Shown: piece by piece, positions 26,120 to 35,332 of the stretch
How positions within the stretch are numbered: the first letter of the stretch is position 1
Layout of the letters: each line of letters begins with the position of its first letter
Assembly (NCBI GenBank): GCA_017406565.1
Contig: JAFQYG010000005.1
Span: 1-64,000, forward strand
Origin: Candidatus Saccharimonadota bacterium
Lineage (GTDB): Bacteria; Patescibacteriota; Saccharimonadia; Saccharimonadales; Saccharimonadaceae
DNA: 64,000 nt
Direction: 5' to 3'
Program-made: the position numbers and the translations under genes
The notes under the pieces: model-generated
Databases searched by the model: none
What the model saw: only the letters and a program-made list of their open reading frames with translations
Told to the model about the DNA's origin: nothing

Positions 26120-26926
26120 ATGAGTAGAGTTGATGTTTCGGTGATTATACCGGTTTACAATACTGGCGCGTCGGCAAAAAAACTGATTAAAAAGATCTTA
26201 GGGAGTTTTGATGATTTAGAAATAATTGTGGTAGATGATGGCTCGACGGATGATTCTCGGGATTTATTAAAAGCTATTGGTGATAAGAGGGTAAAAATAT
26301 TTGGTAAGGAGAACGGTGGTCCGTCTAGTGCGCGGAATTTTGGGATTGAAAAAGCAAAGGGAAAATACTTATTGTTTGTAGATTCTGATGATGACGTGGA
26401 AAATGGCTACGTGGATAAGATGGTAAAAGCTATGAATGATGGAATTGCTACGGCAGTGTGTGGTGTGAAATATTGTAAGCTTGATAATAATAGCAAGGAA
26501 GATGTATATCTGGATGATTTCCCTTATCGTGAGAATGAAAATAATAAAGATTTGATGTTGAGAAGTTTATTGCACGATGGGCGGATGTATCCGGCGTTTA
26601 ATAAGATATTCAGAACAAATATCGTAAAAAACAATAAGTTGAAGTTTGATGAGTCGATGGATTTTGGTGAGGATACGAAATTTGTGATGGACTATTTGGA
26701 AAATGTGGATGGGGCAATTAAGTTCGTTTTGGAACCATTGTATATTTATTATGCTGGAACGTCGACAAGCACAGCAAAGAAAATGCAAGGTGAATGGAAA
26801 AATTGGAAGAAATGTTTTAGCAACCTAAAAAAGTGGGTTGGGGAGTATCCTACTTTAGGACAGAGAAAAACGTTAAGTTTGATTTATTTAAAGTGGCGAG
26901 CATCTTGGATCAGAACTAAATTTTAG
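26120..26926 (+). CDS. GT2-family glycosyltransferase
   Basis: 268 residues. VSVIIPVYNTGASAKKLIKK, IIVVDDGSTDDSRDLL, GGPSSARNFGIEKAKGKYLL and FVDSDDDVENGY are the usual GT2 motifs. It is related to the enzymes at 22147 and 26916. The C-terminus is Lys/Trp-rich and may touch the membrane. It overlaps the convergent GT2 gene by 11 nt. Confidence 0.87.
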   Translation: MSRVDVSVIIPVYNTGASAKKLIKKILGSFDDLEIIVVDDGSTDDSRDLLKAIGDKRVKIFGKENGGPSSARNFGIEKAKGKYLLFVDSDDDVENGYVDKMVKAMNDGIATAVCGVKYCKLDNNSKEDVYLDDFPYRENENNKDLMLRSLLHDGRMYPAFNKIFRTNIVKNNKLKFDESMDFGEDTKFVMDYLENVDGAIKFVLEPLYIYYAGTSTSTAKKMQGEWKNWKKCFSNLKKWVGEYPTLGQRKTLSLIYLKWRASWIRTKF

Positions 26927-27890
26927 TTTTTAATTTGTAGGCAATTTGGAATAATTTGGGGTTAAATAGAGCGAGTTTAATAGCAAATTTATCGGTTTTG
27001 GTAGCTTCTGGATTATTGATAATATATTCTTGATGTACTTTGAGATAAGTAATGAGACTTTCGGTTTTTGGATTATTTAATGGAATTTGACGAAGTATAG
27101 AAAACCGAGCTCGTATGCGTCGTTCGTTGGTGATATTTTTTAGTTTTGGGTAACGGCTATCGATATCATCGCACATTTGGTCGGTGAGTTCGATGAGGTC
27201 GAATTTACGATCGTCGAATTTTTGGTTAATAATAGAATTGTCGTGATGAATATAGATATAGTATTCGTCGGGGACAAAAACTATTCTTTTGGCTTTCATA
27301 ATTAGTTTGTAGGTTGTGCCGACGTCTTCGTGGAGTTTGCTCACTGGGAATTTAATACTTTTAAAGTAATTTGTAGGGAAGAGTTTCATGGTGCTGGATA
27401 ACATGAACCCATTTTCTTGAAGCATATTAATAAGAGTTTGTTCGGTGGTGAAAACTTGTTTAGGATAGTTATGATTAAAATCTTTTGTTTTGCCATTTGG
27501 GTAGAGTTCTTTAAATGAACACACTGCAATATCTGAGTGTGAATTTGTCAGCGCTTCATATAAACCTTTTATCATATTCGGCTCAATACGATCGTCCGAA
27601 TCTACGAAAGTGATATATTTTCCGGTAGCATTTTTTATTCCTGTATTTCGTGTGCCAGAAAGACCTTGGTTATCTTGGTGGATGGCTTTGATGCGTTTAT
27701 CGCTTTTGGCATAATCGTCAACGAGTTGTTCGGAATTGTCAGTGGACCCGTCATCTACAAGAATAATTTCAAGATTATGATATGTTTGAGACAAGATTGA
27801 TTCAATGCAATCTCGAAGTGTTTTTTTACTATTAAAAACTGGCACAACTATAGATATAATAGGATTGTTTATCATTTCGCCTTTTTCCAT
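26916..27890 (-). CDS. GT2-family glycosyltransferase
   Basis: 324 residues from ATG 27890 (MEKGEMINN). The frame stays open for 87 more codons upstream, but that part overlaps uvrA and a TATAAT sits 6 nt before this ATG. Motifs: ISIVVPVFNSKKTLRDCIES, LEIILVDDGSTDNSEQLVDD, QGLSGTRNTGIKNATGKYIT and FVDSDDRIEP. Probably a further sugar transferase of the envelope glycan region. Divergent from uvrA. Confidence 0.88.
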   Translation of the reverse strand: MEKGEMINNPIISIVVPVFNSKKTLRDCIESILSQTYHNLEIILVDDGSTDNSEQLVDDYAKSDKRIKAIHQDNQGLSGTRNTGIKNATGKYITFVDSDDRIEPNMIKGLYEALTNSHSDIAVCSFKELYPNGKTKDFNHNYPKQVFTTEQTLINMLQENGFMLSSTMKLFPTNYFKSIKFPVSKLHEDVGTTYKLIMKAKRIVFVPDEYYIYIHHDNSIINQKFDDRKFDLIELTDQMCDDIDSRYPKLKNITNERRIRARFSILRQIPLNNPKTESLITYLKVHQEYIINNPEATKTDKFAIKLALFNPKLFQIAYKLKTKI

Positions 27891-27896
27891 AGGTCT

Positions 27897-27934
27897 ATTA
27901 TACCATGGACAAAACTTGATTTCTGTAGTATAAT
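27897..27934. promoter_or_regulatory. Divergent promoters of the GT2 gene and uvrA
   Basis: The minus-strand TATAAT (27902-27897) is 6 nt from the GT2 ATG at 27890. The plus-strand TATAAT (27929-27934) is only 2 nt before an ATG at 27937, so transcription should begin inside that codon's neighbourhood and uvrA must start further downstream. Confidence 0.5.
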
Positions 27935-27951
27935 ATATGCGTTTATTTTTA

Positions 27952-30894
27952 ATGGAGATGGCGATGATTGATGCTGAAGATAAGAAGATAGAACAGATTG
28001 AGGGAGAGATTTTTGGTGCTGAAAATGTGATAAGAGTACGAGGAGCGCGGCAGAATAATCTTAATAACCTTGATGTGGATATTCCACGGGATAAGTTAGT
28101 GATTATCACGGGGTTGTCGGGGTCAGGTAAATCGTCTTTGGCATTTGACACAGTATATGCGGAGGGGCAGAGGCGCTATGTGGAATCGTTATCTTCTTAT
28201 GCAAGGATGTTTTTGGGGATAATGGATAAGCCAGATGTGGATTCTATCACTGGGTTATCTCCAGCGATTTCGATTGATCAGAAATCTACTTCGAGAAATC
28301 CGCGTTCGACAGTGGCGACAGTAACGGAAGTTTATGATTATTTGAGGCTTTTGTTTGCAAGAGTTGGAGTGCCGCATTGCCCGATTTGCCACAAAGAAGT
28401 GAGCCGACGATCGGTGGAAGATATTGTTAATGAAGTGATGAAACTACCACTTGGGGCTAAATGTATATTACTTGCGCCAATTGTGGCAGCAAAAAAAGGT
28501 GAATTCCAGCATATTCCAGAACAGTATTCAGCGAAAGGTTTTTCGAGGGTACGGGTAGATGGGATAATCTATGCCTTAGATGAATTTCCAGAATTAAACA
28601 AAAATGAGCGACATAATATTGAAATGGTAGTAGACAGATTCGTGTTGAATCCAGAATTAAAATCTAGAATTAGCGGATCGGTAGAACAGGCACTTGAAAT
28701 GGGGCAGGGAATTATTGAAATATTGAGAATAACTGATAATTCAGTGTCGGTAGGTGAGTCTAGAATCTCAGCTGATAAAACAGAATCATATACGTATTCG
28801 CAGAGATATGCTTGTCCGGATCATCCGGATGAGTTAATCCCAGAATTAACACCAAGACTATTTAGTTTTAACGCACCAGAGGGGGCTTGCCCAACTTGTA
28901 TGGGGCTTGGTACACGGATGGAAATTGATCCGGGGCTGGTGTTTAATAATAATTTGACTATTGCAGAAGGTGGAATTCGACCGTTTAATCGAGTCGGTCA
29001 AGAATCTTGGTGGTTAAAAAGATTGATGGCAGTAGGGTTAAAGCATGGATTTAATGTATACACTCCGATTGGGGAGTTGTCAGAGGAAGTGCGACAGAAG
29101 ATACTATACGGTACAGGTGATGAAAAGTATGAGATGAAAATTAGTGGTTCGGGAAGATTTGCGGATGGTACTGTGTATGAAACAACTTATGAAGGTGTGA
29201 TACCAATGTTGGAAAGACGTTATCATGATCCGAAAGTTTCAGATTTTACGAAACATGATATTGAGAGATTTATGAGAGTGCGTCAGTGCCAAACTTGTCA
29301 TGGTGCTAGGTTGAAGCCGGCGGTGTTGGCTGTGACGGTGCATGATTTGAACATTGTGGATATGTGTAATTTGGATGTTGATGCAACGTTGGAGGTTCTG
29401 TCACAGGATTTAGGTTTTTCAGAATCTGAAATGATGATTGCTGGACCGATTTTGAAGGAAATTCGTGAACGTGTGAAATTCATGCAAGATGTGGGATTGG
29501 GATATTTGGAACTTGGCCGTGCAGCAAACACGTTGTCTGGTGGGGAAGCACAGAGAATTAGACTTGCAACGCAAATTGGATCAGGGTTGCAAGGAGTATT
29601 GTATGTATTGGATGAACCATCGATTGGGTTACATCAGCGAGATAATAATAAACTAATTGCAACTTTGAAACACTTGAGAGATTTGAAGAATACAGTATTG
29701 GTAGTAGAACATGATGAGGATACAATGCTGCAATCGGATTATATTATTGATATTGGTCCTGGGGCAGGAGCAAAAGGTGGACGATTAGTGGCGGCGGGTA
29801 CGCCGTCGGAGATAATGAAGAATCCAGATTCAATTACTGGTAAATATTTATCAGGGGAAATGACAATACCTACTCCGAAAAAACGTCGCAAGATACGAGC
29901 AGGTCATGAACTCGTAGTACGAGGTGCGCGTGAGAATAATTTGAAGAATATTGATGTAGCTTTCCCATTAGGAGTTTTAAATGTAGTGTCGGGTGTATCT
30001 GGTTCGGGCAAGTCTACTTTAGTGAATTCGATTTTGGCGAATGAACTACTCGCAAGATTACATAGAGCCCAAACGGTATCGGGAACGCACGAAAAAATTG
30101 AGGGAATTGAAAAGATTAATAAGGTAATTGTAATTGATCAATCACCAATTGGCAGAACGCCACGAAGTAACCCAGCAACTTATACTGGAGTATTTACGGC
30201 AATCCGTGAGTTGTTCGCATCGCAGCCGGAAGCAGAAGTGCGAGGATACAAAGCGGGGAGATTTTCGTTTAATGTAAAAGGTGGGCGATGCGAACATTGT
30301 CAGGGTGATGGTGTAAATAAGATTGAAATGCATTTCTTGCCAGATGTGTATGTAACGTGTCCGACTTGTCATGGAAAGCGATACAATCGAGAAGCGCTAG
30401 AAGTGAAATACAAAGGTAAAGATATATCGCAGGTACTGGATATGACAATTGATGAGGCTGTAGAATTTTTTGGAGCTATTCCTTCGATTGCTGCGAAACT
30501 TCGAATCATTCAAGAAGTGGGGCTTGGTTATATTAAACTTGGACAACCGGCGACGACTTTTTCGGGTGGGGAAGCACAAAGAATTAAACTTGCGACAGAG
30601 TTATCACGACGTTCTACTGGTAAGACTTTGTATATTTTAGATGAGCCAACAACTGGATTGCACTCGGATGATGTGAAAAGATTACTTGGTATTTTGAACC
30701 GGTTAGTTGATGGTGGTAATACTATGATTGTAATTGAGCATAATTTACATGTGATAAAGTCGGCGGATTATATTATTGATATGGGGCCAGAAGGTGGGTT
30801 GAAAGGTGGTGAAGTATGTGCTTGCGGTACTCCGGAGGAATTAGCGAAATCTGGTAAAACTCCAACAGGGAAATACCTTAAAGAATACTTATGA
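27952..30894 (+). CDS. uvrA: Excinuclease ABC subunit A
   Basis: 980 residues from ATG 27952, the first start codon after the predicted transcription start; ATG 27964 (MIDAEDKK), preceded by GGAG, is a good alternative. UvrA recognises DNA damage with UvrB in nucleotide excision repair. It contains two ABC ATPase modules (GLSGSGKSSLAFDTVYAEGQ near the N-terminus, SGVSGSGKSTLVNSILANEL in the middle), both with LSGGEAQRI/FSGGEAQRI signatures, and zinc fingers (CPICHKE, CPTCMGLG, CQTCHG, CEHCQGDG, CPTCHGKR). It ends in ATGA overlapping the next gene. Confidence 0.97.
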   Translation: MEMAMIDAEDKKIEQIEGEIFGAENVIRVRGARQNNLNNLDVDIPRDKLVIITGLSGSGKSSLAFDTVYAEGQRRYVESLSSYARMFLGIMDKPDVDSITGLSPAISIDQKSTSRNPRSTVATVTEVYDYLRLLFARVGVPHCPICHKEVSRRSVEDIVNEVMKLPLGAKCILLAPIVAAKKGEFQHIPEQYSAKGFSRVRVDGIIYALDEFPELNKNERHNIEMVVDRFVLNPELKSRISGSVEQALEMGQGIIEILRITDNSVSVGESRISADKTESYTYSQRYACPDHPDELIPELTPRLFSFNAPEGACPTCMGLGTRMEIDPGLVFNNNLTIAEGGIRPFNRVGQESWWLKRLMAVGLKHGFNVYTPIGELSEEVRQKILYGTGDEKYEMKISGSGRFADGTVYETTYEGVIPMLERRYHDPKVSDFTKHDIERFMRVRQCQTCHGARLKPAVLAVTVHDLNIVDMCNLDVDATLEVLSQDLGFSESEMMIAGPILKEIRERVKFMQDVGLGYLELGRAANTLSGGEAQRIRLATQIGSGLQGVLYVLDEPSIGLHQRDNNKLIATLKHLRDLKNTVLVVEHDEDTMLQSDYIIDIGPGAGAKGGRLVAAGTPSEIMKNPDSITGKYLSGEMTIPTPKKRRKIRAGHELVVRGARENNLKNIDVAFPLGVLNVVSGVSGSGKSTLVNSILANELLARLHRAQTVSGTHEKIEGIEKINKVIVIDQSPIGRTPRSNPATYTGVFTAIRELFASQPEAEVRGYKAGRFSFNVKGGRCEHCQGDGVNKIEMHFLPDVYVTCPTCHGKRYNREALEVKYKGKDISQVLDMTIDEAVEFFGAIPSIAAKLRIIQEVGLGYIKLGQPATTFSGGEAQRIKLATELSRRSTGKTLYILDEPTTGLHSDDVKRLLGILNRLVDGGNTMIVIEHNLHVIKSADYIIDMGPEGGLKGGEVCACGTPEELAKSGKTPTGKYLKEYL

Positions 30895-31448
30895 GTTGGA
30901 AGAACGATCAAGTCTCAGAAAAAGAGACAAAGCGGATATTAGAATTGGCACAAAAATGTTTGAGTGTGTCTGGTGATTATGTAGAAATGGGGTGTTATAA
31001 AGGAGATACATCGTTGCTACTAGCTGATATCATAAGGAATGTTGGGAAAAAATTATGGATTTATGATTCGTTTGAAGGGTTGCCGGAAAAGAGTGAAGCA
31101 GACGAATCGGTGCTAGGAATAAATTTTAAGGGGGGAGAATTATTAGTGACAAAAAGGGAAGTAAAACAGAGATTTCTGAAAGCGGGATTGCCGGTGCCGG
31201 TGATTAAGAAGGCATGGTTTAGCGATTTAACGTTAGAAGATTTACCAGGACAGATTGCGTTTGCGTTTTTAGACGGGGATTTTTATGAATCGATTCGGGA
31301 TTCGATTAAGCTGGTGGCGCCGAAGATGAGTGAAGATGGTGTGATGATAGTACATGATTATACTAACCCAGCTTTGCCTGGAGTGAAAAAGGCAGTAGAT
31401 GAGTGGAGACAGGGAAAGTACAGCCGTTTTGAGGTGGTTTTGTTGTAA
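30891..31448 (+). CDS. TylF/MycF-like SAM-dependent methyltransferase
   Basis: 185 residues. Class I methyltransferase fold with GDYVEMGCYKGDTSLLLADI as the SAM site, KLWIYDSFEGLPEKSEADES typical of macrocin O-methyltransferase relatives, and the metal-binding acidic motif AFAFLDGDFYESIRDSIKLV followed by GVMIVHDYTNPALPGVKKAV. Family members methylate sugar hydroxyls and are common in surface glycan clusters. It overlaps uvrA by 4 nt (ATGA), so it is translated as part of that operon although its likely role belongs with the glycan genes. Confidence 0.82.
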   Translation: MSWKNDQVSEKETKRILELAQKCLSVSGDYVEMGCYKGDTSLLLADIIRNVGKKLWIYDSFEGLPEKSEADESVLGINFKGGELLVTKREVKQRFLKAGLPVPVIKKAWFSDLTLEDLPGQIAFAFLDGDFYESIRDSIKLVAPKMSEDGVMIVHDYTNPALPGVKKAVDEWRQGKYSRFEVVLL

Positions 31449-31485
31449 ATTTGTATGTTATAATTAGGGAAAGGAGTTAATAAGA

Positions 31486-32688
31486 ATGTCAACAACAAAT
31501 ATTACTAAAATTTTCTTGGTTTTAAATTCTGGATCATCTTCGGAAAAATTTTCACTTTATGAAGGAGAAGACGAAGTATGTTCGCTTTACTTTGAGGGGA
31601 TCGAAGAAAAAGGAAAGAAAAAATTTATCTGCACCATTACAAGGGCAGATGGTTCGGAAGAGGTAGTAGATAAAAAATGGGATACCTTGGATGTAGCATT
31701 TAAGGAAGCAAAGGCGATTTTTGAGAAGGAAGGATTTATTAATGAAGCTCATCCATTAGATGGCATATTAGTACGTGTAGTGGCAGCAGGGAAATACTTC
31801 TCGGCGAATCATATTGTAGACGAGAAGACCTTTGAAGAATTAGAAAAAGTACGCGTGACAAATCCTTTACATGTACCTGGAACAGAGAGAGGGATTAAGA
31901 ATGCTAAAGAAACATTTCCAGATGTGCCTGTAATGGTAATGAGTGATTCAGAAGCGTTGACGGCTGATTCGAGGAAGGATACGTTGTATGCTTTACCTAA
32001 GGAAGTAATTGATGAATTTGATCTTGGACGATGGGGTGCACACGGTGCTTCGTATGGCTATATGATGTACCGTATTCCAGAATTGGGGTTGCTTGAGAAA
32101 AAAATGATTGTCTGCCATCTTGGTTCGGGGTGTTCAATTACTGCTTTGATCGATGGCAAGCCAGCTTATACTTCGATGGGTGAAACTCCGCTTGAAGGGT
32201 TGATGTCATCGACGAGAACTGGCTCGATTGATCCAACAATTGGTGCGTTGCTCGGAGAAAAATTAGGCGCTGCAGAAGCAATTAAATTGATGAACAAGCA
32301 ATCTGGCTTGCAAGCAATGGCTGGCTCTAACGATATGCGTGAAATCATTGCTGGGGCAGAAGATGATAATGCAGATGCTGCAGCGGCATTTGATTTGTTT
32401 ATTGATGGGGTAGTAGGAAAAATTGGTGAATTTGCAGCAAAAATGGGAGGCGTAGATGCAATTGTCTTTACGGCGACAATTGGTGAACGTTCAATTCCGG
32501 TGCGAAGCGCAGTGATTTCAAAGTTAGAGTTTATGGGCTTTAAACTCAAAAATGACATAAAGATTGATAAAAGTGCTGGGTACGCGAATGTGGCAGAAGA
32601 AGATTCAAAGCCAGTTTATGTGATCCCAACGAATGAAGCAGCTTATATGATTAAAAAGGCTTCTGAATTGCTTGATAGTATAAAATAA
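31486..32688 (+). CDS. ackA: Acetate kinase, divergent
   Basis: 400 residues. It converts acetyl phosphate and ADP to acetate and ATP, which would matter to a fermenting organism with few pathways. Conserved parts: VLNSGSSSEKFSLYEGE, HLGSGCSITALIDG, TSMGETPLEGLMSSTRTGS followed by IDPTIGALLG, and TNEAAYMI at the end. Changes from the standard enzyme: RVVHGGE is RVVAAGK, the FDTAFHQ segment is SDSEALTA, and GFHGTSH is GAHGASY. The Arg of the TRTG motif and the central His are kept, so activity is plausible. No phosphate acetyltransferase gene is seen in the window. An SD (AAAGGAG) precedes the ATG. Confidence 0.85.
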   Translation: MSTTNITKIFLVLNSGSSSEKFSLYEGEDEVCSLYFEGIEEKGKKKFICTITRADGSEEVVDKKWDTLDVAFKEAKAIFEKEGFINEAHPLDGILVRVVAAGKYFSANHIVDEKTFEELEKVRVTNPLHVPGTERGIKNAKETFPDVPVMVMSDSEALTADSRKDTLYALPKEVIDEFDLGRWGAHGASYGYMMYRIPELGLLEKKMIVCHLGSGCSITALIDGKPAYTSMGETPLEGLMSSTRTGSIDPTIGALLGEKLGAAEAIKLMNKQSGLQAMAGSNDMREIIAGAEDDNADAAAAFDLFIDGVVGKIGEFAAKMGGVDAIVFTATIGERSIPVRSAVISKLEFMGFKLKNDIKIDKSAGYANVAEEDSKPVYVIPTNEAAYMIKKASELLDSIK

Positions 32689-32711
32689 AATAGTTATTAA
32701 CCTAACAAGAA

Positions 32712-32738
32712 TTAGCACTCGGGGGTTTACAGTGCTAA
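32712..32738. promoter_or_regulatory. CIRCE element of groES-groEL
   Basis: TTAGCACTC, nine bases, then CAGTGCTAA: the HrcA operator TTAGCACTC-N9-GAGTGCTAA with one mismatch. It overlaps a TTTACA -35 box at 32726-32731, which is 16 bp before TATAAT (32748-32753), so HrcA binding would block polymerase. Confidence 0.9.
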
Positions 32739-32778
32739 TTTTTGTGCTATAATTGAGGTAGAAAAGGAGTTATCAAAA

Positions 32779-33033
32779 ATGACACTAAAACCATTAAAAG
32801 ATCGCGTAGTGGCGGTGGTGGAAAAACCGCTAGAAAAGACTAAGTCTGGGATTTTACTTGGAGAAGCAAAGGAAAAACCAGCATATGCAGTAGTGGAGTC
32901 GGTCGGTCCAGAAGTGAAAAGCGTGAAAAAAGGCGATAAGATTGTTTATAAAGAATATTCTACGACAGAAATAAAGGTCGATGATAAAGATTATATTATT
33001 TTAAAAGAGGAGGATGTCCTAGCGACATTATAA
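32779..33033 (+). CDS. groES: Co-chaperonin GroES
   Basis: 84 residues, slightly short for the family. It forms the seven-subunit lid of the GroEL chamber. LKPLKDRVVAVVEKPLEKTK with the mobile loop SGILLGEAKEKPAYAVVESV and the C-terminal YIILKEEDVLATL are typical. AAGGAG lies 9 nt before the ATG. It is the first gene of a CIRCE-controlled operon; groEL follows after 3 nt. Confidence 0.95.
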   Translation: MTLKPLKDRVVAVVEKPLEKTKSGILLGEAKEKPAYAVVESVGPEVKSVKKGDKIVYKEYSTTEIKVDDKDYIILKEEDVLATL

Positions 33034-33036
33034 AAC

Positions 33037-34650
33037 ATGGCAAAGAAGATTTTTTATGAAGCAGAAGCAAGAGATAAAGTTTTATCTGGTGCGAAACAAT
33101 TATATGATGCGGTGAAAGTGACGTTTGGGCCTAAAGGGCAGAACGTAATTATAGAAAAAGAATATGGTGCACCTGTGATTACTCACGATGGCGTGACCGT
33201 GGCAGAAGCAGTGGAGCTTCCTAATAAAGAGGATTCTTTGGGCGAAGCTGTGGGTGCGAAATTGATTAAAACTGCAGCACAAAAATTAAATAAGGTTGCA
33301 GGTGATGGTACTACAACTGTAACTGTGCTTACTTATAATATTCTTAGTGAAGCGAATAAATTAATTGCAGCTGGTGTAAATCCGATGGAACTGAGAAGTG
33401 GTATCGAGAAAGCTGGAGCGAAGATTGTAGCTGAGATTGAGAAGTCGGCAGAGAAGATTGAAGGCGACTCATCGAAGGTAGCTGAAGTTGCAACAATTTC
33501 GGCGGGTGATGCGGAGATTGGTAAATTAATTGCTGATGTGATTTCGAAGATTGGTAAGGATGGCGTAGTGACTGTAGAAGCTGGTCAAGGACTGGAGATG
33601 GAATCCGATATCGTGGAAGGTTTTTCGTATGATAAAGGGTATTCATCACCTTTCTTTGTGACGGACGTTAATCGCCAAGAAGCAGTGTTCGAAAAACCAT
33701 TAATACTGGTAACTGATAGAAAAATATCGGCTGCTTCGGATATTCTCCCGCTCTTAGAAAAAGTTGCACAAACTGGTAAGAAAGATATGGTGATTATTGC
33801 AGAAGAGGTTGAAGGGGAAGCGTTGAGTCTATTAGTATTAAATAAACTTAAAGGTGTATTTAATTCATTAGTGTTAAAAGCTCCGTCGTTTGGTGATAGG
33901 CGTAAGGAAATCATGGAAGATATCGCTATTTTGACTGATGCAACAGTGGTATCTAGTGATAAAGGTTTGAAACTTGAAGAGGTGGGGCTTGAAGTGCTTG
34001 GCTCAGCCGCAAAGGTGATTGCCACTAAGGATGAGACTACTATTATTAAGGGGGCTGGTAGTACTAAAGCAGTACGAGAACGAATTGATTTGATTAACGC
34101 TCTTGCTGGGAATGCAAGATCCGATTATGAGCGTGAAGAGTTTGAAAAGCGGGCAGCAGCACTTTCTGGTAAAGTGGCAGTAATTAAGGTTGGTGGTGCC
34201 TCAGAGACAGCGATTGAAGAAAAGAAATATCGTGTTGATGATGCAGTAGCGGCAACTAAAGCAGCATTAGCAGAAGGTATTGTGACTGGTGGTGGTGTAA
34301 CGTTAGTAAATATGGCTAACAAGCTGGATACGCAGGATGCGGGGGCTAGAATTGTACGTGAAGCGTTGAAGGCCCCATTTGTGCATATTATGGAAAATGC
34401 TGGTCTAAATGCACAAGCATTGCTAGCTGAAGTTGAATCTGCAAAGGCTGGATTTGGTATTAACGTAATGAAGCCTGAGGACGGATTGGTCGATCTTAAG
34501 AAGAAGGGGGTGATTGACCCAGCTAAGGTGACAAAAGAAGCAGTCAAGAATGCAACTTCGATTGCGGCGACAGCAATTACGATGGGTGCTCTAATTTGTG
34601 AGATCCCAGAAGAAAAACCAGCCGCACCAGATATGGGCGGAATGTACTAA
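33037..34650 (+). CDS. groEL: Chaperonin GroEL
   Basis: 537 residues. It folds proteins in an ATP-driven double ring. ATP-site motifs KVTFGPKGQNVIIEKEYGAP and AGDGTTTVTVLTY are present, the apical domain is complete (EGFSYDKGYSSPFFVTD), and the C-terminus ends in the flexible GGMY tail. It is co-transcribed with groES. Two hairpins follow the stop. Confidence 0.97.
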   Translation: MAKKIFYEAEARDKVLSGAKQLYDAVKVTFGPKGQNVIIEKEYGAPVITHDGVTVAEAVELPNKEDSLGEAVGAKLIKTAAQKLNKVAGDGTTTVTVLTYNILSEANKLIAAGVNPMELRSGIEKAGAKIVAEIEKSAEKIEGDSSKVAEVATISAGDAEIGKLIADVISKIGKDGVVTVEAGQGLEMESDIVEGFSYDKGYSSPFFVTDVNRQEAVFEKPLILVTDRKISAASDILPLLEKVAQTGKKDMVIIAEEVEGEALSLLVLNKLKGVFNSLVLKAPSFGDRRKEIMEDIAILTDATVVSSDKGLKLEEVGLEVLGSAAKVIATKDETTIIKGAGSTKAVRERIDLINALAGNARSDYEREEFEKRAAALSGKVAVIKVGGASETAIEEKKYRVDDAVAATKAALAEGIVTGGGVTLVNMANKLDTQDAGARIVREALKAPFVHIMENAGLNAQALLAEVESAKAGFGINVMKPEDGLVDLKKKGVIDPAKVTKEAVKNATSIAATAITMGALICEIPEEKPAAPDMGGMY

Positions 34651-34651
34651 A

Positions 34652-34704
34652 TTAGAAGAGACTTCTAAAAAAATTAGGCCGAGATTGTCCTCGGCCTAAT
34701 TTTA
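34652..34704 (+). terminator. Terminator of groES-groEL
   Basis: A small perfect hairpin (TTAGAAG at 34652-34658 with CTTCTAA at 34662-34668) is followed by a strong 11-bp stem (34673-34683 with 34690-34700, ATTAGGCCGAG) and TTTTAT. Confidence 0.8.
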
Positions 34705-34712
34705 TAGATAAT

Positions 34713-34738
34713 GAAATAACCCCTGGTGGGGTTATTTC
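34713..34738 (-). terminator. Hairpin, probable terminator of the convergent gene
   Basis: An 11-bp perfect stem (GAAATAACCCC with GGGGTTATTTC) and a 4-nt loop, placed just behind the stop of the minus-strand gene at 34765. Confidence 0.6.
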
Positions 34739-34764
34739 AAATAAATGTGAGGTGGGGGAACTAT

Positions 34765-35280
34765 TTACATCTTGTCAATGGATTGGACAAGGTAGAGAAG
34801 CGCATTGGCGCGGGCAGTTTCGTCAGGGATTTCGCGAGCAGCTTCATAAGCTGGTTGCAAAACAGTGTAGTCTTTGAGTTCTTCGAAAATGTCACGGTAA
34901 ATGTTGAACCTTTCAGGAGCGTCCATGTTGACTTTGCCAAGAAGTGGTGCTAAATCACGAAGAGCAGCCTTTTTAATCTCGCCGGTGTTTTGAGGCGCAG
35001 GTTCTGCTTCTGTTAAATCAGGTACTTCGACTGGCTCGATTGGAGCGATTGGCTCAGGTTCAGGTGCAGGAGTTTCAATTTTTGGTTCTGGGAATGGTCC
35101 AACTGGTTCACCTAGTTCGCCAGTATCACCTTCAGGAACTGATGATGGAGCGGCGACCGGATCAGAAAAAACTGGATCGACGCTGGTTGTGTTTGCAATA
35201 TCATCGATTGCTTTTTGCAGATCATTATCTACGCTTGCTGTAGTTGAGTCTGCCGGATTAGTTGTTTGAGTTTGGTCCAT
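34765..35280 (-). CDS. Pro/Glu-rich hypothetical protein
   Basis: 171 residues, no signal peptide or membrane segment. Residues 1-105 are acidic and disordered, with Pro-Glu and Pro-Ile repeats (TPAPEPEPIAPIEPVEVPD). Residues 108-171 are predicted helical (KKAALRDLAPLLGKVNMDAP, then RFNIYRDIFEELKDY and ARANALLYLVQSIDKM). The SD AAGGTGGG is strong, which suggests good expression. I do not recognise a family. The layout suggests a cytoplasmic scaffold or adaptor with a helical binding domain. Confidence 0.75.
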   Translation of the reverse strand: MDQTQTTNPADSTTASVDNDLQKAIDDIANTTSVDPVFSDPVAAPSSVPEGDTGELGEPVGPFPEPKIETPAPEPEPIAPIEPVEVPDLTEAEPAPQNTGEIKKAALRDLAPLLGKVNMDAPERFNIYRDIFEELKDYTVLQPAYEAAREIPDETARANALLYLVQSIDKM

Positions 35281-35332
35281 TTTTGCCCACCTTCTGTTGT
35301 TAAATACTTATGTTAATATTATCATAGTTTAT

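Noticed and set aside
27891-28151. 87-codon N-terminal extension of the GT2 gene
   Set aside because: It overlaps uvrA in antisense and lies upstream of the TATAAT that is 6 nt before the ATG at 27890.
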